A stretch of 7,180 bases of DNA from Pseudomonadota bacterium (lineage in GTDB: Bacteria; Pseudomonadota; Alphaproteobacteria; Rhizobiales; Hyphomicrobiaceae), in the NCBI GenBank assembly GCA_023392135.1, contig JAEVZQ010000431.1:1-7180 (forward strand), written 5' to 3'. Both the position numbers and the translations under genes were made by a program. The notes beneath the pieces are model-generated. The model made no database searches, was not told where the DNA came from, and worked only from the letters and a program-made list of their open reading frames with translations. Of this stretch, positions 1 through 5,783 are shown in pieces (the first letter of the stretch is position 1; each line of letters starts with the position of its first letter).

Positions 1-49
1 GCCGCACGACGCCCGATACGGGAACTCAATGTGATCTGAAGAGGCACAA

Positions 50-880
50 ATGGCCCGCGTGCTCGCCTTCTCGTCCCAGGTGGTCCGCGGGCATGTCGGC
101 CTTTCGGCAATCGTGCCGGCGCTGCAGCGGCTTGATCATGAGGTGTGGCCGCTTCCGAGCATCATTCTCTCGAATCACCCCGGCCACCCGCATGCGGCAG
201 GGATGCGCGTCGACACCGCCGTTCTGGAGGAAATGGTCGATGCGCTCGACCGGAATGGATGGCTCGGTGAGGTCGACGCCGTCATCACCGGTTATCTGCC
301 GAGCGCCGGACACGTCCGTTTGGCTGCTGCAATAATCCGGCGGCTCAGAAATAGCGGCGAGATAGAATACCTCTGTGATCCGGTGCTGGGAGACGAGCCA
401 AAAGACCTCTACATCGAGCCTGCCGCTGCAGCGGCCATTCGCGACGAATTGGTTCCCTTGGCAGACGTCATCACTCCGAACCGGTTCGAGCTGTCCTGGC
501 TATCGGGTACCGCCGCGGTCTCGATCGAGGAGCTGCGCGCTTCCGCGTGTGGGCTGGAAGTCGGGACAGTGCTGGTGACATCCGCCCGGCGCCGGGGCCT
601 AATTCTTGAAAACCTGCTGATCGACGAGAAAAATGCGCAGCTTTGCGCAGTGCCATACCGCACAGCAGTTCCGCATGGGACGGGTGACTTCTTTTCAGCT
701 CTCGTGTTGGGTCATCGTCTCAACGGGGCAACGGCGGTAGCGGCTATGGCCAGGGCTGCGGCGGGCGTGGAACAAGCGATTCTGGCGAGCGCCGGCCGCG
801 ACGAGCTGGCTTTGGTGGCTTCTCAGGATGCCTGGGCGGCTGCCAAACCGCACGAGGTTTCGCAATGGAATTCGGGGTGA
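50..880 (+). CDS. pdxY: Pyridoxal kinase (PdxY-type, ribokinase superfamily)
   Basis: Predicted cytoplasmic enzyme of vitamin B6 salvage that phosphorylates pyridoxal with ATP to give pyridoxal 5'-phosphate. The 276-residue length fits the family (about 280-290). Visible landmarks: an N-terminal strand and substrate loop LAFSSQVVRGHVG (residues 5-17), matching the SxVVxGHxG segment of PdxY; VWPLPSIILSNHPGH (32-46), matching the VWPLNTVQFSNH region; GYLPSA (81-86); CDPVLGD (109-115), the conserved CDPVMG motif; ADVITPNRFEL (138-148); and HGTGDFF (209-215), the anion-hole GTGD with probable catalytic base Asp213. The ATG at 50 has a good Shine-Dalgarno (gaagagg, 38-44) five bases upstream. The match to remembered E. 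coli PdxY runs over the whole length. No truncation or odd residue is seen. The following gene, carbonic anhydrase, is on the same strand after 100 bases; co-transcription is possible, but no functional link is evident. A PdxK-type name is the only real alternative. Confidence 0.93.
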   Translation: MARVLAFSSQVVRGHVGLSAIVPALQRLDHEVWPLPSIILSNHPGHPHAAGMRVDTAVLEEMVDALDRNGWLGEVDAVITGYLPSAGHVRLAAAIIRRLRNSGEIEYLCDPVLGDEPKDLYIEPAAAAAIRDELVPLADVITPNRFELSWLSGTAAVSIEELRASACGLEVGTVLVTSARRRGLILENLLIDEKNAQLCAVPYRTAVPHGTGDFFSALVLGHRLNGATAVAAMARAAAGVEQAILASAGRDELALVASQDAWAAAKPHEVSQWNSG

Positions 881-980
881 AACTTGGCTCGCAAGGCGCA
901 TCCGGGGTTGAACGATCAATCTGGCGCTCATACTGATCACCGTCGTAAGAGCCTGATCAACCTTAAAGAGGCCGACTCCT

Positions 981-1619
981 ATGAGCCAATTCCCCGAGCA
1001 CCTGACAGACCGTTTCCGCCGCTTCAAGTATCGGCATTTCGCGCCCAACTTCGACCACTACGAAGAGCTGGCGCAATATGGCCAGCACCCAGACGTGATG
1101 GTGGTGAGCTGCTGCGACAGCCGCGTCGATCCGGAGACACTTTTCAGCGCGATGCCGGGGGAGCTGTTCGTGGTGCGCAACGTCGCAAACCTCGTGCCGC
1201 CGTTCGAGACTACCGGCAGATATCACGGCGTCAGCGCTGCGCTGGAATTTGCGGCCCTCAATCTGCGTGTGAAACACATCGTCGTGCTTGGGCACTCAAG
1301 CTGCGGTGGCATCCGCGCCTGTCTCGAGCAGTCTGCGGCCCGTCAGTCCGAAGCGCAGTTTATTTCGAACTGGATGACTATTCTGGATGATGCGCGCCGC
1401 GAGGTGGTCGAAAAGTGTGGTGACCGGAGCATCCCCGAGATGCGCACCAGTCTCGAGCGCGTCGGTATCAAGACTTCCCTGCAGAACCTCCGCAGCTTCC
1501 CGTGCATCAAGACTCTGGAAAGCAAGGGCCGACTTCATCTGCATGGTGCTCACTTCGAGATCGCTTCTGGGCAGCTCGCCGTTTTGAATGAGGGAACAGA
1601 CGAGTTCGTCTCGATCTGA
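981..1619 (+). CDS. Beta-class carbonic anhydrase
   Basis: Zinc enzyme that interconverts CO2 and bicarbonate, probably cytoplasmic since no signal peptide is seen. At 212 residues it has normal length for the class. The first zinc ligand and the Asp-Arg dyad are in SCCDSRVDPE (residues 43-52: Cys44, Asp46, Arg48). The second and third ligands are in GHSSCGGI (104-111: His105, Cys108). GELFVVRNVANLVPPFE (60-76) and GVSAALEFA (83-91) are the other conserved blocks. The doubled Cys44-Cys45 is, as I recall, common in alphaproteobacterial members. The ATG at 981 has a Shine-Dalgarno aaagagg (965-971) nine bases upstream. The gene lies 100 bases after pdxY and is followed about 50 bases later by a stem-loop (1669-1701) that may end transcription. 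Physiological role (bicarbonate supply, pH or growth in low CO2) cannot be told from the sequence. Related names used for this class are can and cynT; no cyn operon is visible, so I assign no symbol. Confidence 0.94.
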   Translation: MSQFPEHLTDRFRRFKYRHFAPNFDHYEELAQYGQHPDVMVVSCCDSRVDPETLFSAMPGELFVVRNVANLVPPFETTGRYHGVSAALEFAALNLRVKHIVVLGHSSCGGIRACLEQSAARQSEAQFISNWMTILDDARREVVEKCGDRSIPEMRTSLERVGIKTSLQNLRSFPCIKTLESKGRLHLHGAHFEIASGQLAVLNEGTDEFVSI

Positions 1620-1668
1620 GTCGTGCCGTGACAGAATAGGCGAGTGCTTACTGGGTTGGCGCAGCTGT

Positions 1669-1701
1669 TTGAGGGTGTGCAATATGTCGCAGCACCCTCA
1701 A
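1669..1701 (+). terminator. Stem-loop downstream of carbonic anhydrase, possible terminator
   Basis: A perfect 9-base inverted repeat (ttgagggtg at 1669-1677, caccctcaa at 1693-1701) is extended inward by tgc/gca (1678-1680 with 1689-1691), with one bulged G at 1692 and an 8-base loop (1681-1688). It sits 49 bases after the carbonic anhydrase stop. The bases after the stem (gatgaccagatttgcattt) are not a proper T run. It is therefore either a weak or factor-dependent terminator, a 3'-end stabilising hairpin, or part of a larger structured RNA. The structure is seen in the sequence; the function is inferred. Confidence 0.5.
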
Positions 1702-1731
1702 GATGACCAGATTTGCATTTAGACTTCTGCA

Positions 1732-1778
1732 GATCGACCGAGGCCACGTTAAGATTAGTTCGTGCCGGACGGTCGATC
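1732..1778. repeat. Second long stem-loop in the gap before the kinase
   Basis: A perfect 9-base inverted repeat (gatcgaccg at 1732-1740, cggtcgatc at 1770-1778) is continued inward by ggc/gcc (1742-1744 with 1764-1766) and acg/cgt (1746-1748 with 1761-1763), with a small internal loop and one bulged C. This leaves a 12-base A/T-rich loop, ttaagattagtt (1749-1760). It lies 30 bases after the previous stem-loop. It could be a folded RNA element or an operator-like site in DNA. No known riboswitch or sRNA family is recognised. Confidence 0.45.
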
Positions 1779-1800
1779 GCGTCCATTTGCAGTATAGCAT

Positions 1801-1824
1801 AGCAACACCACTGGTCGTGCTTTT
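1801..1824 (+). terminator. Weak hairpin followed by TTTT, possible intrinsic terminator
   Basis: The arms agcaacacc (1801-1809) and ggtcgtgct (1813-1821) pair at seven of nine positions, with a two-by-two mismatch in the middle and a three-base loop. The right arm runs into tttt (1821-1824). The shape resembles an intrinsic terminator, but the stem is imperfect and the T run short. It may end a transcript that includes the two stronger stem-loops just upstream. Confidence 0.2.
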
Positions 1825-1983
1825 GCCGAAGTATTTGAGCAGGGGAGCTGAGTGCGAGGCACAATCGTGTCACCGGTCGAGACGAAAACTTTCGCCTGAT
1901 CCCATCCAATATCAGCGCCAGGGCTCAAATGCGAACGCCTGCCGGCCTGCGCTTGATTTGTGGCGGACTCGACGGCCCCTTTC

Positions 1984-1990
1984 GCGAGGG
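1984..1990 (+). promoter_or_regulatory. Shine-Dalgarno supporting a TTG start for the sensor kinase
   Basis: The sequence gcgaggg lies six bases before the TTG at 1997. The first in-frame ATG (2039, residue 15) has only gggag at 2018-2022, sixteen bases away, and the next ATG (2081, residue 29) has no good site. Spacing therefore favours TTG, which would also hold initiation at a modest level. The residues before the coiled coil are not conserved enough to settle the question. Confidence 0.45.
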
Positions 1991-1996
1991 CTGTAA

Positions 1997-3919
1997 TTGA
2001 CGATCTCCGATCAGCCTGGGAGAAGCAAAGCCGAACCGATGCGCACTGGTAACCCCAATATCGGGCATACGGGCGATCGGATGCCTGAGCTGGAACGAGC
2101 TGTGCACGCGCTTCGCCTGCAGCTGGCCGAAGCCGAGCTGGCCCTCGCCGATTACAAGAAGGGCACCGATTGGCACGCACCGAGGCCAAGCTATGCGCTC
2201 CCCGCAGATCTCGAATCTTCGCTCGAAGCCTTTCGCCTTCTGGTCGAGCACATGGGCGACGGTGTGCTCATGCTGGCTGCCGATGGCGCAATCCGGTACT
2301 GCAACGAGGCGGTGGTCCACCTCCTGGGTCTCCCGAAAGCCCGCATCCTTGGCCGTAGTTTCGGAGAATTCGTCACGGGTGAGCCGAGCCAGTTCCTGCA
2401 GCGGCTTATCCGATCGGACAGCGACAGCATGCAAACGAGCCTGCGTACGCTCTCCAGCACATCCGTTCCCGTACAGATCTCGCGTACCAGGTCGCTCACG
2501 GTCGATGGCCAGAGCCTGTACGGCCTGGTCGTAACCGACCTCAGCCGCCATGAGCTGCGTCTGCGCCACGAGGCCGTCGTTCAGGCGTCGAAAGATGCCA
2601 TTTACGTGCTCTCGCCGAGCCTGCAGATCGAGACCTGGAACCGCGGTGCGGAAACGATCTTCGGATATGCGCCGAGCGAGGTCATCGGCAAGTCGGAGCG
2701 CGACCTGTGCCCCCGCTCGGAGCTGGCGGCGCTCGATGAGCTTGTCCGGCGCGTTCAGGAGAATGGTGCCGCCGTGACGGCGGATGCCACCCGTCGGCGC
2801 AAGGATGGATCCAAGATCCGTGTCATTCTTTCCCTGACCCCAATTCGGGAGCTTGGCGGCCGGACGATCGGATATGCCGTCGTCGCGCATGACGTGACCG
2901 AGCGGGATCGGGCTGCCCGGCAGCTGAAGGAAGCGATGGCGAGAACGTCGCTTGCACTCGCAGCGGGGCGCATGGGGACCTATGAGCTGGATTTCGCAAC
3001 TGGCCGCTGCGGCTGGTCGGACCATGTCTTCGCGATCTATGGGCTCGACAGAGCCACCTTCGAGCCGACGCTCGAAAACACCTTGGCAACCGTTCATCCG
3101 GACGACCAGGAGTTCATTCGGGAAAGCGTCGAGGCGGCGAAACACAGCGGCTCGTTGGAGCTTGAGCTGCGGGTGCGTCATCAGGATGGACGATACGTCT
3201 GGATTCATAGCCGCGGGCTCGTACGCTACGATGCGCAGCACGAACCGCAGGCTATTTTCGGAGTTGTCGCCGACATCACAGAGCGCAAGGAGGCGGAGCG
3301 GCGGCAACAGCTCCTCGTCGGCGAGCTCAATCACCGGGTGAGGAATACGCTTGCAACGGTTCAGGCCATCGCCAGCCAGACGCTGAGGCGAGCCAAGAGC
3401 CCGGACGAATTCGTGCCGAGCTTCAGCGAGCGCATTCAGGCGCTATCCCGTGCCCACACCCTGCTGACCCGAACGGCGTGGCAGGGGACCGAGCTCGATT
3501 CCCTCATACGCGAGCAACTCCTGCTGGGAAGTGCGGACCGCATTGCCTGTGATGGTCCGCAGATTGCGCTCGATCCGCAGACGGCACTTCAGCTCGCGCT
3601 GGTCCTGCACGAGCTTGGCACCAACGCGCGCAAGTACGGCTCGCTCTCCGTGCCGCAGGGGACTGTCGACGTGCAGTGGTCATTGGAGAAGGCGGGCGAA
3701 CATTCTGTTCTCCACCTTACCTGGACGGAGCGGGGCGGACCGCCCGTGACTCCGCCGGCTTCAACAGGCTTCGGGACGTTGTTGATCGAGCGCTCGCTGC
3801 AGCAGGCCCAGGGCGGCTCGTCAAGAATTTCCTATAATCCAGACGGTGTGACGTGCGCGATCCGGCTCCCGCTGTCGCATTCGGATGCGGCCTCGAGCGG
3901 CCAACAGCACTCGGCCTGA
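1997..3919 (+). CDS. Cytoplasmic PAS-PAS-PAS sensor histidine kinase, HWE family
   Basis: Predicted soluble signalling kinase of 640 residues; no transmembrane segment or signal peptide is seen. A short helical, probably coiled-coil stretch (about residues 28-55) is followed by three PAS-like domains. PAS1 is about 75-181. PAS2 is about 190-304, with TWNRGAETIFGY and ending in AHDVTERDRA. PAS3 is about 315-430, with HPDD at 367-370 and ending in ADITERKEAERR. The kinase core follows: phospho-acceptor His446 in ELNHRVRNTLATVQ; an N-box with His538, Glu539 and Asn543 in LHELGTNARKYG; a WTE motif (576-578) in LTWTERGG; and a glycine box GFGTLL (591-596). The N-box histidine and the W-x-E motif define the HWE family known mainly from alphaproteobacteria. 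There is no receiver domain and no response regulator nearby, so it is an orphan here. HWE kinases often act in the general stress response or in light and redox sensing, but no ligand can be assigned: the LOV flavin-binding cysteine motif NCRFLQ is absent. The TTG start is preferred from Shine-Dalgarno spacing; ATG at 2039 is the alternative. Confidence 0.9.
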   Translation: MTISDQPGRSKAEPMRTGNPNIGHTGDRMPELERAVHALRLQLAEAELALADYKKGTDWHAPRPSYALPADLESSLEAFRLLVEHMGDGVLMLAADGAIRYCNEAVVHLLGLPKARILGRSFGEFVTGEPSQFLQRLIRSDSDSMQTSLRTLSSTSVPVQISRTRSLTVDGQSLYGLVVTDLSRHELRLRHEAVVQASKDAIYVLSPSLQIETWNRGAETIFGYAPSEVIGKSERDLCPRSELAALDELVRRVQENGAAVTADATRRRKDGSKIRVILSLTPIRELGGRTIGYAVVAHDVTERDRAARQLKEAMARTSLALAAGRMGTYELDFATGRCGWSDHVFAIYGLDRATFEPTLENTLATVHPDDQEFIRESVEAAKHSGSLELELRVRHQDGRYVWIHSRGLVRYDAQHEPQAIFGVVADITERKEAERRQQLLVGELNHRVRNTLATVQAIASQTLRRAKSPDEFVPSFSERIQALSRAHTLLTRTAWQGTELDSLIREQLLLGSADRIACDGPQIALDPQTALQLALVLHELGTNARKYGSLSVPQGTVDVQWSLEKAGEHSVLHLTWTERGGPPVTPPASTGFGTLLIERSLQQAQGGSSRISYNPDGVTCAIRLPLSHSDAASSGQQHSA

Positions 3920-3959
3920 CCAAGCCGCGATGAATTCCGCGACGGGGGTTCGCCTCGAG

Positions 3960-5642
3960 TCACATGCCCTGGTAGTTCGGCCCGCCGCCACCCTCGGGAG
4001 GCACCCAGTTGATGTTCTGGCTGGGATCCTTGATATCGCAGGTCTTGCAGTGCACGCAGTTCTGCGCGTTGATCTGGAAGCGCGGCCTGCCGTTCTCGTC
4101 CATGACGACCTCGTAAACCGCGGCCGGGCAGTAGCGCTGGGCTGGCTCGTCGTATTCGGGCAGGTTTACCGAAATCGGAATGCTCGGGTCCTGCAGGACG
4201 AGGTGCACCGGTTGATCCTCCTCGTGATTCGTCCCCGAGAAGGAAACATTCGTGAGCCTGTCGAATGTGAGCACGCCGTCCGGCTTCGGATAATCGATGG
4301 GCTTTGCTTTGGCGGCCTTGTTCAAGGTCGCGTAATCCGGCTTGCGGTGGCGCAGCGTATAGCCGAGGCCGATGCCGGGCAGGATCGTGTTCAGCCACAT
4401 GTCGACGCCGCCGAGCGCAATGCCGGCGAATGATCCGAACCGGGACCACATCGGCTTGACGTTGCGCACCGGCCGCAGATCGCGCGCGATCGGTCCCGTG
4501 CGGACCATACGCTCGTAGTTGTCCAGCGTATCGTGCGAGCGGCCGTGCTTCAGCGCATCCGACACGGCATCGGCTGCATGCATGCCGGAGAGAATCGCGT
4601 TGTGGCTGCCCTTGATGCGCGGCACGTTCACCATGCCGGCGGAGCACCCCAGCAACGCGCCGCCAGGGAACACGAGCTTCGGCAGGGACTGCCAGCCGCC
4701 TTCGGTGATGGCCCGCGCGCCGTAGCCGATGCGCTTGCCACCTTCGAGGTGCGGGCGGATTACGGGATGGGTTTTGAAGCGCTGGAACTCATGGTAGGGC
4801 GACAGGTATGGGTTCTCGTAGTTCAGGTGAACCACGAAGCCGACCGCAACCAGATTCTCACCGTAGTGGTAGAGGAACGATCCGCCGCCGGTGCGATTGT
4901 CGAGTGGCCAGCCGAAGGTATGTTGCACGAGGCCAGGCTGGTGCCGCTCCGGGCTGATCTCCCAAAGCTCCTAGATGCCGATTCCGTATTTCTGCGGCTC
5001 CCGGCCTTTCCGCAGGTCGAGGTCTCTGATGAGCTGCTTGGAGAGAGAGCCGTGCGCGCCCTCGGCAATGAGTGTGTATTTGCCCCTCAGCTCCATGCCG
5101 CGGGTGAAGCTGTCCTTGGGCTGGCCATCCCGGCCGACGCCCATATCACCCGTGGCGACACCTATGACCGCACCGCGCTCGTCCTTTAGCACTTCGGTCG
5201 CAGCGAACCCCGGATAGACTTCGACGCCCAGCTCGGCCGCCTGCTCTCCAAGCCAGCGTACGAGATCGCCGAGGCTGACGATGTAGTTGCCGTGATTGTT
5301 CATCAGCGGCGGCATGAGGAAGTTGGGCAGCTTCAGCTCGCCCGCAGGGCCGAGATAAAGGAAGCGGTCCTCGGTCACCGGGGTGCTAACCGGTGCCCCG
5401 CGCTCTTTCCAGTCCGGGATCAGGGCGTCGAGGCCGATCGGATCGATCACCGCGCCCGAAAGGATATGGGCGCCGACCTCAGAGCCCTTTTCCAGCACGA
5501 CGACCGAAATGTCGTTTCCATCCGCGAGCGCGAGTTCTTTCAGCCGGATGGCGGCGGCCAGACCGGCAGGTCCGGCACCCACGATCACGACATCGAATTC
5601 CATTGCCTCGCGCGGTGGTAGCTGCTCTGGCTCGCGTGCCAT
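3960..5642 (-). pseudogene. etfQO: Electron transfer flavoprotein-ubiquinone oxidoreductase, complete but interrupted by one in-frame TAG
   Basis: Encodes ETF-QO, the FAD and [4Fe-4S] protein bound to the inner face of the cytoplasmic membrane that takes electrons from reduced ETF (fatty-acid and amino-acid oxidation) and gives them to ubiquinone. Read through the stop it has 560 residues, the normal bacterial length. The FAD-binding VGAGPAG is at 21-27, EVGAHILSGAV at 55-65, and AEGAHGSLS at 193-201. GWPLDN (244-249), GGSFLYH (252-258) and NPYLSPYHEFQRFKTHP (277-293) follow. Four cluster cysteines are present: Cys505 in RYCPAAVYE, and Cys529, Cys532 and Cys535 in NCVHCKTCD. Codon 224 (4971-4973) is TAG where the family has lysine (IGLKELW). 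As written, only 223 residues with the FAD fold would be made, without quinone or cluster regions. The rest is undamaged and in the same frame. The GTG at 4926-4928 that could open the second half encodes the family's normal valine and has no clear Shine-Dalgarno. The start at 5642 is chosen because LPPREAME is conserved; Met14 is an alternative. Divergent from UDG and convergent with the kinase. Confidence 0.9.
4971..4973 (-). other. In-frame amber codon replacing a conserved lysine in ETF-QO
   Basis: On the minus strand the codons read ATC TAG GAG CTT TGG GAG, giving I-stop-E-L-W-E, where remembered ETF-QO proteins have I-G-L-K-E-L-W. One base change, AAG to TAG, explains it. The frame before and after is the same (714 bases separate 5642 and 4928), so this is a substitution and not a frameshift. 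Confidence 0.95.
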
Positions 5643-5665
5643 ACTTCAGGGTATCCCAGCGAAAT

Positions 5666-5711
5666 CCTTGACGCGCGCGATTACGGCCCTGGTTTGCCCG
5701 GCGCGTCAAGG
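5666..5711. repeat. Perfect 11-base inverted repeat in the divergent promoter region
   Basis: The left arm ccttgacgcgc (5666-5676) and the right arm gcgcgtcaagg (5701-5711) are exact reverse complements, with a 24-base spacer. Each arm carries TTGACG, the left arm on the + strand and the right arm on the - strand. Only the minus-strand copy has a plausible -10 at the right distance. It could be a two-site operator, a paired -35 arrangement, or an RNA hairpin in a leader; the sequence alone does not decide. Confidence 0.5.
5680..5709 (-). promoter_or_regulatory. Candidate promoter for ETF-QO
   Basis: On the minus strand, TTGACG (5704-5709) is followed after 18 bases by CGTAAT (5680-5685). These match the sigma-70 consensus at five and four of six positions. 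Transcription would start near 5673, leaving a leader of about 30 bases before the ATG at 5642. The -35 element lies inside the right arm of the inverted repeat 5666-5711, so a protein bound to that repeat would be placed to control this promoter. Assignment by eye only. Confidence 0.35.
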
Positions 5712-5719
5712 GCTTGGCG

Positions 5720-5759
5720 GCGAATTCGACGGCAACGCGACAAGAGCCCTCGAATTCGC
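5720..5759. repeat. Perfect 10-base inverted repeat just upstream of UDG
   Basis: The arms gcgaattcga (5720-5729) and tcgaattcgc (5750-5759) are exact reverse complements across a 20-base spacer. Each arm also contains the 8-base palindrome cgaattcg, so these two palindromes lie 30 bases apart centre to centre, close to three helical turns. The right arm ends 24 bases before the UDG start codon. The spacing suits two operator half-sites on one face of the DNA. In RNA it would form a hairpin with a 20-base loop in the UDG leader. It does not match the alphaproteobacterial LexA box (GTTC-N7-GTTC). Confidence 0.5.
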
Positions 5760-5783
5760 ACCCATTTGGACTAGATTGCCGCC

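Larger units (their letters stand above)
1620..1996. other. Intergenic gap of 377 bases with stem-loops, no convincing gene
   Basis: This stretch between the carbonic anhydrase and the sensor kinase looks less GC-rich than its neighbours. I see no recognisable protein in any frame. A possible 97-codon frame on the + strand (1703-1996) has no Shine-Dalgarno, resembles nothing I know, and begins at the base of a stem-loop. The gap holds two clear inverted repeats (1669-1701 and 1732-1778) and a weaker third hairpin with a T run (1801-1824). It may contain the end of the upstream transcript, the kinase promoter, and possibly a small structured RNA. No strong sigma-70-like promoter was found by eye. 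Confidence 0.6.

Noticed and set aside
1..49. Possible tail of an upstream gene ending at TGA 37-39
   Set aside because: Only 12 codons are visible and they match nothing I recognise; the window edge prevents any judgement.
884..1390. A 168-codon + strand frame starting after pdxY and running into the carbonic anhydrase gene
   Set aside because: Most of it overlaps the zinc-ligand region of carbonic anhydrase in another phase, and it has no family features.
1703..1996. A 97-codon + strand frame in the gap before the kinase, ending right at its TTG start
   Set aside because: It has no Shine-Dalgarno, its start lies at the base of a hairpin, the product is unlike anything I recognise, and the frame runs through the stem-loops. 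A real small gene cannot be fully excluded without conservation data.
1925..3334. A 469-codon open frame on the minus strand covering most of the kinase gene
   Set aside because: It lies opposite a gene with clear PAS and HWE kinase motifs. Its translation has no recognisable domain and is rich in Arg, Ala and Leu, as expected of an antisense shadow in GC-rich DNA.
3960..4928. The second half of ETF-QO as a separate gene starting at GTG 4926-4928
   Set aside because: The GTG encodes the conserved valine of LVQHTFGWPLDN and lacks a Shine-Dalgarno, and the upstream codons to the TAG still match the family. It is one gene with a stop codon, not two genes.
5643..5783. LexA (SOS) box or CtrA site controlling UDG
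   Set aside because: I looked for GTTC-N7-GTTC and TTAA-N7-TTAA in the divergent region and found neither.
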